Assembly (NCBI GenBank): GCA_905236405.1
Contig: CAJOQB010000044.1
Span: forward strand, 1 to 11,179
Direction of reading: 5' to 3'
Source of the DNA: an uncultured Bacteroidales bacterium
Lineage (GTDB): Bacteria > Bacteroidota > Bacteroidia > Bacteroidales > P3
Length of the DNA stretch: 11,179 nucleotides
Made by a program: the position numbers and the translations under genes. Numbering within the stretch: the stretch's first letter is position 1; each line of letters opens with the position of its first letter. This document shows, piece after piece, positions 1 to 5,620 of this stretch. Under the pieces are notes generated by a model that worked only from the letters and a program-made list of their open reading frames with translations, was not told where the DNA came from and searched no databases.

Positions 1-95
1 AGGAAACTGTCAACATTTCCAGTAAAACACCTGACAACCGTTTCAGGAAAAGGGCAAAAAACTGTCAACCAAAATCAGGAAAAGACAGAAAAGAC
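1..95 (+). repeat. Left cluster of TGWCAAC-N5/6-CAGKAAAA repeat units (copy A of a flanking direct repeat)
   Basis: Three units of one 20-21 bp motif are visible: 8-27, 32-51 and 63-83. Each has TGTCAAC or TGACAAC, then 5-6 variable bases, then CAGTAAAA or CAGGAAAA. The stretch 1-90 matches 717-797 closely, with the units in the same order and about 11 bases missing between units 2 and 3 in the second copy. The window starts inside the block, so it may extend further left. Tandem near-identical sites two helical turns long suggest protein binding or a minisatellite. No function is known to me. Confidence 0.75.
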
Positions 96-107
96 AATGT
101 CGCGCTA

Positions 108-120
108 CACTGTTACAGTG
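108..120. repeat. Short palindrome CACTGT-T-ACAGTG
   Basis: A perfect 6-bp inverted repeat around a single central T, lying between the left repeat cluster and the isolated unit at 193. It could be a small hairpin or a dimer-binding site. I see no coding sequence in 1-353. Nearby, GCGGGACAGT at 162-171 recurs at 848-857, so the similarity between the two flanking blocks extends beyond the repeat units themselves. Confidence 0.4.
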
Positions 121-192
121 CTACAGTTGAAAATACGGCATACCCTAAAAGCGAAAACGATGCGGGACAGTCGGGACATTTCAAAATAGCGG

Positions 193-213
193 TGTCAACC
201 ATAATCAGGAAAA
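193..213 (+). repeat. Isolated copy of the TGWCAAC-N6-CAGGAAAA repeat unit
   Basis: TGTCAAC at 193-199, six bases, then CAGGAAAA at 206-213, followed by GACA. It is nearly identical to the unit at 63-83, including the trailing GACA. It lies about 100 bases upstream of the promoter of the XRE gene. Confidence 0.65.
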
Positions 214-284
214 GACACTCGAAACGAATGCAAGAACTGGATGTTTTCGTTCTGTTTTTTGCCAGTTTGAATATTTTTTTTTGT

Positions 285-318
285 TTTGGCGATTTATCCG
301 AAAAAAGTTGTATCTTTG
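285..318 (+). promoter_or_regulatory. Bacteroidota-type promoter of the XRE gene
   Basis: TATCTTTG at 311-318 fits the Bacteroidota -7 consensus TAnnTTTG exactly. A TTTG at 285-288 may serve as the -33 element, although the 22-base gap is slightly longer than usual. Transcription would start near 325, about 30 bases before the ATG at 354. Confidence 0.6.
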
Positions 319-353
319 CAATTGCTAACATATGAGCAGTTGATGTAAAAAAA

Positions 354-680
354 ATGGATATAACTAACAATAAATTATCATTTGATGTTGTTTCGCCAGA
401 AGGTAGGGCGATGGCTTTGGCGGAGCGGGTGAAGGCTCGTCGGTTGGAGATGAACTTGACGCAAGAAGGCCTTTCGGTGCGCTCGGGATTGCCTTTGGCG
501 ACCTATCGTCGCTTTGAGCGGACGGGCAAGATTTCTTTGGACGGACTGCTACATGTTGCCTACGCCTTGGATGCGTTGAACGATTTCGACCGATTGTTTG
601 AGTCACGCAAATATGCCTCTTTGGACGAGGCGCTTGAAGCCAACCAAGTAACAAGAAAGAGAGGGAAACGCAATGAGTGA
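354..680 (+). CDS. HipB-like XRE-family helix-turn-helix regulator
   Basis: A 108-residue DNA-binding protein. Residues about 21-75 form an XRE/Cro-type helix-turn-helix (AERVKARRLEMNLTQEGLSV, then the recognition region GLPLATYRRFERTGKIS). An acidic and aromatic tail (NDFDRLFESRKYASLDEAL) and a basic C-terminus follow. This layout is typical of the Bacteroidota HipB-like antitoxin or repressor encoded just upstream of hipA. The start is the ATG at 354, about 36 bases after a clear -7 element. Its last 8 bases overlap the ATG of a downstream hipA-like reading frame that survives only as a stub (673-741), so the regulator seems to have lost its toxin partner. Alternatively it is a solitary regulator in a repeat-rich region. 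HTH assignment is secure; the HipB-like assignment is by resemblance. Confidence 0.8.
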   Translation: MDITNNKLSFDVVSPEGRAMALAERVKARRLEMNLTQEGLSVRSGLPLATYRRFERTGKISLDGLLHVAYALDALNDFDRLFESRKYASLDEALEANQVTRKRGKRNE

Positions 681-741
681 AAAAGTGGTTGATGTAACAA
701 CGGTGTCAACAACGTCAGGAAATTGTCAACATTCCCAGTAA
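673..741 (+). pseudogene. hipA-like 5' stub, cut off by repeat sequence
   Basis: The ATG at 673 overlaps the end of the XRE gene by 8 bases (ATGAGTGA), the arrangement expected for a hipBA operon. The first residues, MSEKVVDV, resemble the N-terminus of Bacteroidota HipA kinases. From about 697-704 the frame runs into repeat DNA (TGTCAAC units) and stops at TAA 739-741, inside the second repeat unit. Only 22 codons remain, and none of the HipA kinase domain. HipA normally phosphorylates glutamyl-tRNA synthetase and has roughly 300-440 residues. I infer a deletion or replacement of the toxin body. Assignment to hipA rests on position and eight residues only. Confidence 0.5.
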
Positions 742-797
742 AACACTTGACAACCGTTTCAGGAAAACTGTCAACTAAAATCAGAAAAAGACAGAAT
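704..797 (+). repeat. Right cluster of TGWCAAC-N5/6-CAGKAAAA repeat units (copy B)
   Basis: Four units are nearly end to end: 704-723, 724-743, 748-767 and 769-789. Units 2-4 match the left cluster (1-95) in order and sequence. The block fuses on its left to the hipA-like stub and on its right to the ATPase-like stub, and it supplies the stop codons of both (TAA 739-741 on +, TGA 783-781 on -). Confidence 0.75.
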
Positions 798-927
798 GCG
801 GTACAGCGCTTTCACGACAGTTCGCTCCACTTCGGTCGCGTTCTGTCGCGGGACAGTTCACTTTTATCTCTCTTTCAGGAATCTTTTCACTAAGATATTT
901 ATCTATCTTTCTTTTAAGTAGTTCCAT
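781..927 (-). pseudogene. AAA-ATPase-like 5' stub with intact promoter
   Basis: The minus strand reads ATG at 927-925 and stops at 783-781 after 48 residues. The beginning, MELLKRKIDKYLSE, resembles the N-terminus of the AAA ATPases with a DUF4143-like tail that are common in Bacteroidota, which normally continue into a Walker A motif (KGARQxGKT-like) about 15-20 residues later. Here no P-loop appears. The frame instead runs through KIPEREIK into GC-rich hairpin sequence and the repeat cluster. A perfect -7 element, TATATTTG (960-953), lies 25 bases upstream of the start. Either the gene body was removed in the same event that removed hipA, or a small novel peptide is made from the old promoter. 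The family assignment rests on about 14 residues. Confidence 0.45.
816..857. repeat. Nested GACAG/CTGTC inverted repeats
   Basis: GACAG (816-820) pairs with CTGTC (843-847), and the same CTGTC pairs with GACAG at 852-856 around GCGG, so two mutually exclusive hairpins are possible. The segment also holds GCGGGACAGT (848-857), shared with 162-171. It lies in the region where the ATPase-like reading frame loses family resemblance. Confidence 0.45.
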
Positions 928-935
928 TGTGTAAT

Positions 936-1012
936 ATCACATTTTCCGAATGCAAATATAAGATAAAATCACATTTTCGGATAAAAAAATACACCAAAAA
1001 ATCACATTTTCA
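936..1012 (-). promoter_or_regulatory. Promoter with three GAAAATGTGAT operator-like repeats
   Basis: On the plus strand ATCACATTTTC occurs at 936-946, 968-978 and 1001-1011, so the start-to-start spacings are 32 and 33 bases, about three helical turns. On the minus strand these read GAAAATGTGAT. They surround the -7 element TATATTTG (960-953): one copy lies between it and the start codon, one just upstream of it, and one farther upstream. The phasing suggests repressor or activator sites on one DNA face, controlling the truncated ATPase-like gene. Confidence 0.6.
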
Positions 1013-1074
1013 GCGATCAAATGATACGACAAGTACGACACCGCATTGCTGTCCACGTATTATTCTTTAATCAT

Positions 1075-1107
1075 GAAGACGCCACCTTGAAAAATGGTGG
1101 CGTCTTC
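1075..1107. terminator. Strong 12-bp hairpin downstream of the XRE/membrane-protein operon
   Basis: GAAGACGCCACC (1075-1086) pairs perfectly with GGTGGCGTCTTC (1096-1107) across a 9-base A-rich loop. It lies 60-odd bases beyond the stop of the minus-strand XRE gene, where a terminator is expected. No good T-tract follows on either strand, so it may be a processing or stability hairpin instead. Confidence 0.55.
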
Positions 1108-1169
1108 GACACAGATGAATGGTGTTGGGTTGACTATGAAGAGAAGCTGTTTATTCCAGCCTTCCCCTC

Positions 1170-1370
1170 TCAATCCCCCTCTTCCAGCATAAAGAGCTCT
1201 TCCACGCTCTTGCCGAACACACGGGCCATCTTGAGTGCAAGGAGCGTCGAGGGTACATATCTACCCAATTCTATCGAATTGACTGCCTGACGGGTTACCC
1301 CGATTCTCTCTGCCAGCTCGGCTTGAGTGATATTCAATTCGGCACGAGCGACTTTCAACCTATTCTTCAT
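1170..1370 (-). CDS. Small XRE-family transcriptional regulator
   Basis: A 66-residue protein that is essentially one XRE helix-turn-helix: NITQAELAERIGVTRQAVNS holds helices 2 and 3, followed by IELGRYVPSTLLALKMARVF and the closing KSVEELFMLEE. This minimal form, lacking any effector domain, is common for regulators paired with a small membrane protein. The ATG at 1370 lies inside the end of the upstream membrane-protein gene (11-base overlap), so the two are translationally coupled. It probably represses its own operon. The inverted repeat ACTTTA-N6-TAAAGT at 1937-1954, beside the operon promoter, is a candidate operator. The target is inferred from position only. Confidence 0.85.
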   Translation of the reverse strand: MKNRLKVARAELNITQAELAERIGVTRQAVNSIELGRYVPSTLLALKMARVFGKSVEELFMLEEGD

Positions 1371-1848
1371 TTTGCATCGTTTTTTTGTTAATCAAAACAC
1401 GGATATAGAAGCAGACAATGAAAATACACAGCACCGAGAAAAGGCTGCAGAACATCACGGTTACAAACGGCAAACCCCACACCAGAAACAGGCAGACAAC
1501 CAAAGCGATACTGTTTATGTAAATAGATGTCAGCAGCGATTCGTAGCGTATCTGCTCGATAAACTCGTCGTCATCCTTGTTGCGTGAGAAGCCCACAAAC
1601 ACACCGCCCACAACCAACAGTAGTCCTATAACAGTAATCATCAGGTCACTTTCGGCGGTATATCCACCGAGAAATGTGGCATTGGCTTTTAAACGTTCAA
1701 CTCCGAGCAGTTCTCGGATATCGTTAACCGATATCGACATAGAATCGGGAATCACACAGTATAGTATTCCCAACACAATTCCCACCGATAGCAGGCAGAA
1801 TCCGACTACCTTAAAACTACGTGGTAATAACAATCTTGTTGTTTTCAT
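1360..1848 (-). CDS. Four-helix membrane protein paired with an XRE regulator
   Basis: A 162-residue protein with four hydrophobic segments at about residues 12-32, 70-87, 108-125 and 127-150. An acidic stretch (NKDDDEFIEQIRYE, about 90-103) lies between helices 2 and 3, and the tail is basic. It has no catalytic motif that I recognise. It is the first gene of a two-gene minus-strand operon. By analogy with other membrane-protein/XRE pairs it might sense an envelope signal or set the regulator's activity, but nothing in the sequence proves this. The ATG at 1848 is preceded by an A-rich leader without a Shine-Dalgarno sequence. The reading frame is convincing; the function is unknown. Confidence 0.75.
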   Translation of the reverse strand: MKTTRLLLPRSFKVVGFCLLSVGIVLGILYCVIPDSMSISVNDIRELLGVERLKANATFLGGYTAESDLMITVIGLLLVVGGVFVGFSRNKDDDEFIEQIRYESLLTSIYINSIALVVCLFLVWGLPFVTVMFCSLFSVLCIFIVCFYIRVLINKKTMQNEE

Positions 1849-1883
1849 TTTTTATCGTTTTAGGTTATAATACAATTGTTTAC

Positions 1884-1902
1884 AAAGAGGTGCGCACTCT
1901 TT
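1884..1902. promoter_or_regulatory. Near-perfect palindrome in the leader of the membrane-protein/XRE operon
   Basis: AAAGAG (1884-1889) and CTCTTT (1897-1902) enclose the self-complementary core TGCGCA with one unpaired G. In the transcript of the minus-strand operon this gives a stem of about eight pairs between the promoter and the start codon. It could be an RNA hairpin or a second operator for the encoded XRE protein. Confidence 0.4.
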
Positions 1903-1922
1903 TTCTTCATCAATTGACAATG

Positions 1923-2016
1923 CAAAAGTAAAGAAAACTTTATAAATGTAAAGTATAAATTGCATTATGACCTGTAAAAATATCTCTCGATTATTATAAT
2001 TTACACATTTAAAGTG
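1923..2016 (-). promoter_or_regulatory. Promoter and putative operator of the membrane-protein/XRE operon
   Basis: The minus strand has TACTTTTG at 1930-1923, matching the TAnnTTTG -7 element, about 75 bases upstream of the start at 1848. Immediately upstream is the inverted repeat ACTTTA-TAAATG-TAAAGT (1937-1954). A similar sequence, TTTACACATTTAAAGT, lies at about 2000-2015. Two related sites at the promoter fit autoregulation by the small XRE protein. A clear -33 element is not seen. Confidence 0.45.
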
Positions 2017-2069
2017 CGATAGCGGGTTTGTTAAATAATCATAAACACAATAAAATCCATAATGTCTGG

Positions 2070-2103
2070 TTTGAAAAAATAGAAGGATATTGCTTTAGAT
2101 TTG
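2070..2103 (+). promoter_or_regulatory. Possible plus-strand promoter facing the 11-bp repeat array
   Basis: TTTG at 2070-2073 and TAGATTTG at 2096-2103 fit the -33 and -7 patterns with a 22-base gap, which is a little long. A transcript from here would run into the tandem array at 2201 with no open reading frame, so it would be noncoding. Such short motifs arise easily by chance in AT-rich DNA. Confidence 0.25.
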
Positions 2104-2183
2104 CTCGTTCATTTTATCTAAACACATAGTACTGTGGAAATACAGCAAAGGTGCATTGATACTACACTATGGCTACATTCAGA

Positions 2184-2202
2184 CTCCACTTGCTAAGTGG
2201 AG
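2184..2202. repeat. 8-bp hairpin at the left edge of the tandem array
   Basis: CTCCACTT (2184-2191) and AAGTGGAG (2195-2202) form a perfect stem with a three-base GCT loop. It ends exactly where the 22-bp array begins (2201). It may mark the boundary of the array or act as a terminator for a short transcript. Confidence 0.5.
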
Positions 2203-2409
2203 GATCATAGGAGGGGCATCGAAGGATCATAGGAGGGGCATCGAAGGATCATAGGAGGGGTATCGAAGGATCATAGGAGGGGCATCGAAGGATCATAGGA
2301 GGGGCATCGAAGGATCATAGGAGGATCATCGTAGGTACATCGAAGATACCATAGAGTTGGTATAGAGATAGTATAGACTTGGTATAGAGTTGGTATGGAC
2401 TTGCTTCTC
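2201..2409 (+). repeat. Tandem minisatellite with a continuous 11-bp register
   Basis: Six 22-bp units run from 2201 to 2332. Each is two related 11-mers, AGGATCATAGG then AGGGGCATCGA (7 of 11 positions the same). Unit 3 has one change (GGTATC for GGCATC); unit 6 is altered in its second half. The array continues without loss of register as single 11-mers (2333-2343 AGGTACATCGA, a transition unit, then ATAGAGTTGGT, ATAGAGATAGT, ATAGACTTGGT, ATAGAGTTGGT and ATGGACTTGCT from 2351 to 2405). There are 18-19 units in all. Every frame meets a stop within the 22-bp part on both strands, so it is noncoding. The rest of 1849-2550 contains no gene that I can support. Confidence 0.85.
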
Positions 2410-2488
2410 TATTCAACTCGCTGATTTATAAAAAAGGGGAGGGGATTGCCGTCGAGTAGGTGATTGTAATTATAAATATCTCGTTCAG

Positions 2489-2511
2489 GGAAAAACAGAC
2501 GACGTTTTTCC
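2489..2511 (-). terminator. Candidate terminator of the Mpv17-like/PHP operon
   Basis: GGAAAAAC (2489-2496) and GTTTTTCC (2504-2511) form a perfect 8-bp stem with a 7-base loop, about 40 bases after the stop codon of the minus-strand PHP gene. The stem is AT-rich and no long T-tract follows, so termination is plausible but not certain. Confidence 0.4.
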
Positions 2512-2550
2512 ATTCAGGAGGTTATTTTTCCAAAAAGAGGCACGAGGTCG

Positions 2551-3375
2551 TCAGAAAGTGTACAGGACTTCCCGATAATGTATCGACTCCAAAAACTCGT
2601 AGGCACCTTCGAAAAGGTCTAAGTTCGAGGGCTCGTGTGCGTCGGTGGAGACGACCACAGGAATGCGCTTCTCGTTCATGGCTTGGATGGTGCGTTTTGC
2701 GGGATAATAGTCGTAGTGGCGACCTTTGTAGATGCCGCGGGTGTTGATTTCGGCAATGCTGCCCACCTCGCGTATCAGCTCGACGGTCTCGCCCACAAGG
2801 CTGAGGAACCAAGGCTCGTCGTAGTGGAAATAGCGGTCGCGGTTGTGCATCACAATCTTGTCGAAATGGCCCACGATGGTGGGACGGTTCCGCTCGATCA
2901 TCTCGTTTGTCTGACGGAAGAAGGTGGTGACACCTTTCTTTATATCTCCTCCAAAAAGACGCATCAACCCTTCGTCGTAGGTCTCGTAGCGGCTGCCGTC
3001 GATAAACCAAAGGTCGTTGGGGTCGTCGACAGGCATCTCTGGGTTGGCGACGATATGCACGCTGCCGATGACATAATCCAGTCCCCCTTGTTGGACAAGG
3101 GGTTGGAAATCCTCAATCAGGCCGGGGATATAGTCAATCTCCAAGCCCAATCGGATGGTCAGACGGTCGGCAAACTCCTGTTGCAATTGGCGCACCTCGC
3201 GACAATAGTCTTCGTACTCGTCGTCGTGGATGCTGAAGGTGTTGGCGAAAGGGACAGGGGCGTGACCAGAGAAACCCAGATGGGTGAAACCGTGGGCAAG
3301 GGCGTAATCGACATAGTCGCGCAGTTCGCCCTTGCCGTCACAGTAGTGTGAATGGGTATGATAGTTTACTTTCAC
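2551..3375 (-). CDS. hisJ: PHP-family histidinol-phosphatase-like phosphoesterase
   Basis: A 274-residue cytoplasmic metal-dependent phosphoesterase of the PHP superfamily, close in length to Bacillus HisJ/HisK. The full set of PHP metal ligands is visible: the HTH motif (H6, H8), D13, H38 (SGHAP), E79 (LEIDY), H107 (GSVH), H170 (VGHFD), and D245 with H247 (STDAH). HisJ removes phosphate from histidinol phosphate in histidine synthesis. Many Bacteroidota also have a bifunctional HisB, so the true substrate could differ. The frame opens with GTG at 3375, within the overlap GTGA formed with the stop of the upstream Mpv17-like gene, which implies translational coupling. Family membership is secure; the histidinol-phosphate substrate is less so. 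Confidence 0.85.
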   Translation of the reverse strand: MKVNYHTHSHYCDGKGELRDYVDYALAHGFTHLGFSGHAPVPFANTFSIHDDEYEDYCREVRQLQQEFADRLTIRLGLEIDYIPGLIEDFQPLVQQGGLDYVIGSVHIVANPEMPVDDPNDLWFIDGSRYETYDEGLMRLFGGDIKKGVTTFFRQTNEMIERNRPTIVGHFDKIVMHNRDRYFHYDEPWFLSLVGETVELIREVGSIAEINTRGIYKGRHYDYYPAKRTIQAMNEKRIPVVVSTDAHEPSNLDLFEGAYEFLESIHYREVLYTF

Positions 3376-4100
3376 TTCTTAGTATTGTTGGCGATGGCAA
3401 GGATGACACCGAGTGCGATGCCCAGGAAGGCGGCAAAGAGCACTTGCCAGGTGCCGGGCAGCAGGAAGGTGAGGGTGTGGGCAGGGAACCAGAAGAGAGG
3501 GATGGTCTTCTTCAGTACCAGGTTCCAGTGGGTGTCCCAGTCGAGTTTGGGAAGAATCTCGCCGATTTTCATCTTGCGGAGCAATCCGCTGACTGTGCCG
3601 CCGTTCATCAGGATGTGGGCGTCGGTGCATTTGTGGAACGTCATCATCACAGGAGCGAAGATGGTGTTCATCGACACGCTGACACAGAAGGCGATGCCCA
3701 CCTTGCCCCATGTGAGGTCGCTCGAAGCGAACACCTCGCGCAGATGGGCTATGGCTTCGGGACGGGTCACCGAGGGGTCGATGGTGGCGATGGTGCCCAG
3801 CACCACGGGAATGCCCGACTTGAAGACCGTCATGGCAAAGGCGATGCACATGCCCAGAAAGCCCCATACCATCATGCGGGGCACAATGCCGAAGCCTTTT
3901 TCGTTGTAAACACCTTTGCGGATGCGGAGGCCAATCATCTCGCCCAAAGTGGAGAGAATGGCGAATTTGAAGAAAGCCATCACGAAAGGATAGGAGCCTG
4001 TCCAACGCTCGAAAACCTCGAGGAAATGGGTGGCGGGAATGAAGAACGGGGTCAACACGATGACCACACAAAGGATAAGAATCCAGTCTTGTCTTTTCAT
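3372..4100 (-). CDS. Mpv17/PMP22-like integral membrane protein
   Basis: A 242-residue membrane protein with hydrophobic segments at about residues 5-23, 38-56, 75-95, 133-153 and 218-236. The stretch LFWFPAHTLTFLLPGTWQVL (about 202-221), preceded by a tryptophan (HWNLVLKK), resembles the C-terminal signature of the eukaryotic Mpv17/PMP22 family, which is proposed to form inner-membrane channels. Bacteroidota proteins of this kind have been placed in that family. It is the first gene of a minus-strand pair with the PHP enzyme and overlaps it by four bases. The start at 4100 is an ATG with no Shine-Dalgarno sequence. A -7 element, TACTTTTG, lies at 4173-4166. The biochemical role is unknown, and the family link is by resemblance only. 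Confidence 0.65.
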   Translation of the reverse strand: MKRQDWILILCVVIVLTPFFIPATHFLEVFERWTGSYPFVMAFFKFAILSTLGEMIGLRIRKGVYNEKGFGIVPRMMVWGFLGMCIAFAMTVFKSGIPVVLGTIATIDPSVTRPEAIAHLREVFASSDLTWGKVGIAFCVSVSMNTIFAPVMMTFHKCTDAHILMNGGTVSGLLRKMKIGEILPKLDWDTHWNLVLKKTIPLFWFPAHTLTFLLPGTWQVLFAAFLGIALGVILAIANNTKK

Positions 4101-4231
4101 TGGAGTATCTATTTATATTATTTTCAGATGGGTTGAAGAAATCGAGCGGTGAATGTTTCGTTTTGCAAAAGTAATAATAATTGTACAATAAAAAGGAGTT
4201 TCTGTCGTTCATAGTATAATTTTTGTTAATC
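4101..4231. promoter_or_regulatory. Divergent promoter region between the Mpv17-like/PHP and DUF4230/antiporter operons
   Basis: An AT-rich gap of 131 bases between divergent genes. On the minus strand TACTTTTG (4173-4166) matches the Bacteroidota -7 element, followed by a leader of about 60 bases. On the plus strand TATAATTTTTG (about 4215-4225) is only a loose match, with one extra base, close to the ATG at 4232. No clear -33 elements are seen. Confidence 0.4.
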
Positions 4232-4822
4232 ATGACTGCGAGTGCCAAACCATATGTCTCCCTCTTTCGTGTTTCTATCTTGGTGATAGTGATGACGCTT
4301 GTGTCGGTGTCGTGCAAGAAAGGCCCTTCGCTCGAAGAGGAGTTGGAGAACTGGATTCCACAGATGACCGAGATGGCCGAACTGGGGACGGTGGAGTATA
4401 CCGTCAACAAGATTGTCTCGGCCAACGACAACGGCGACTGGTATAAACTGGGCGACCGTATGATTCTTTTCTCCACTACCAGTTACATCAAGGCGGGCAT
4501 CCCGCTTGACGATTTCGGTGAGAAAAACATTCAAGCCGACGCCCTTCGCAAATCGGCCATTGTCACCCTCCCGCATGCTCGTCTGCTCTCCTTCAATATG
4601 CCTCCCGAGGAGGTGAAGTTGACCTACAAGAAGATTTCCGCCCTCCGTAGCGATTTCAATGCCTCCGAGCGTAACAAGCTGCTGATGCAAGCCGAGCAGC
4701 AAATCAGGGCCAGTATTCCCTCGACAGGCATCTATCAGGAGGCCGAACGCAACGCCAGCGAGATGGTGACCACCATGTTGAAGAACCTTGGGTTCGAGAT
4801 CGTCAAAGTACAATTTGAATAG
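4232..4822 (+). CDS. DUF4230-type protein, possible lipoprotein
   Basis: A 196-residue protein with an N-terminal hydrophobic segment (about residues 9-26) ending in VSVSC (C28), so it may be a lipoprotein or simply membrane-anchored; the lipobox is poor at position -3. The mature part resembles DUF4230: an N-terminal VEYTVNKIVSAND strand region, ILFSTTSYIKAGIPLDDF in the middle, then a helical tail ending LKNLGFEIVKVQFE. I chose ATG 4232 over an in-frame TTG nine bases upstream because the signal segment reads well from there. Two bases separate it from a second DUF4230 gene, and the antiporter follows, so the three look co-transcribed. DUF4230 has no known activity. The sequence places it on the periplasmic face, if anchored. 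Confidence 0.75.
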   Translation: MTASAKPYVSLFRVSILVIVMTLVSVSCKKGPSLEEELENWIPQMTEMAELGTVEYTVNKIVSANDNGDWYKLGDRMILFSTTSYIKAGIPLDDFGEKNIQADALRKSAIVTLPHARLLSFNMPPEEVKLTYKKISALRSDFNASERNKLLMQAEQQIRASIPSTGIYQEAERNASEMVTTMLKNLGFEIVKVQFE

Positions 4823-4824
4823 TC

Positions 4825-5604
4825 ATGGAAGAGCAGAAGCAAACAAAACAACCTGTCGACGAACATCCACAGCAACTATCGTCGAAAGCACAGGACGGCA
4901 AGACCCACGCTCGGTGGATTCAATGGCTGCGTTCGTTGCGTCCGCTGTGGTTGGGTTTGTCTCGCACCATGCGAAGGGTGTTGACTGTCGTGGCGGCTGT
5001 GGTCGCGTTGTTCGTCCTGTTTTTGTTGTTCAAACCGACGCTCCCCAACTTGAATCCTTTCAAACACCATGAGGTGGAGATTGACGACACAGAGATGCTG
5101 CTGGTTGAGATACGTGAAATCAAAGAGCTGACCACCGCGGGTTTCTTCGACGAAATGGTGATGCACTACACCAAAGAGGGCACCCGTTTGTTGACCTCTG
5201 CCCCCGACGAGATTGTCATCGTGGTGAAGGGGAAGGTGCGAGCAGGTTTCGATCTCTCGGGCATCGATTCCACCAGGGTGCGTTGTCACGGTGACAGCGT
5301 GTGGGTAGTGTTGCCCGAGCCTGAGGTGTTTGATGTGCTGGTCAACCCTTCCGACATCCGTATCTTTGCCCAAGATGGCAAGTGGTCGCATCAGCAGGTG
5401 ACCAAGATTGAGAAGGAGGCTTCCAAGCGGCTGCGACAGAGAGCCATCGACAGCGGCATCCTCGACAAAGCCTCGCATGCGGGTGTCAGCCATATCAGTG
5501 AAATGCTTCATTCGTTGGGCTACACCGAAGTATATATCAGCGTACAGAAATCGGTTCCTGTCGTCCCGACCGAGACAAAAACGGGGACGGTAATGTCAAA
5601 ATAG
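4825..5604 (+). CDS. DUF4230-type membrane-anchored protein
   Basis: A 259-residue protein with a hydrophilic, Gln/Lys-rich N-terminal tail (1-48), a single transmembrane helix at about 51-69 (RVLTVVAAVVALFVLFLLFK) and a DUF4230-like domain from about 88 to 240. Typical features are EMLLVEIREIKELTTAGFFD, the IVIVVKGKVRAGFDLSGID core, the VVLPEPEVFDV strand and a C-terminal helical part ending MLHSLGYTEVYI. It is paralogous in layout to the preceding gene, but its anchor is longer and its cytoplasmic tail basic. It sits between that gene (two-base gap) and the antiporter (16-base gap). A shared role with the antiporter is inference from operon structure alone. Confidence 0.8.
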   Translation: MEEQKQTKQPVDEHPQQLSSKAQDGKTHARWIQWLRSLRPLWLGLSRTMRRVLTVVAAVVALFVLFLLFKPTLPNLNPFKHHEVEIDDTEMLLVEIREIKELTTAGFFDEMVMHYTKEGTRLLTSAPDEIVIVVKGKVRAGFDLSGIDSTRVRCHGDSVWVVLPEPEVFDVLVNPSDIRIFAQDGKWSHQQVTKIEKEASKRLRQRAIDSGILDKASHAGVSHISEMLHSLGYTEVYISVQKSVPVVPTETKTGTVMSK

Positions 5605-5620
5605 TAAACACAAATACACC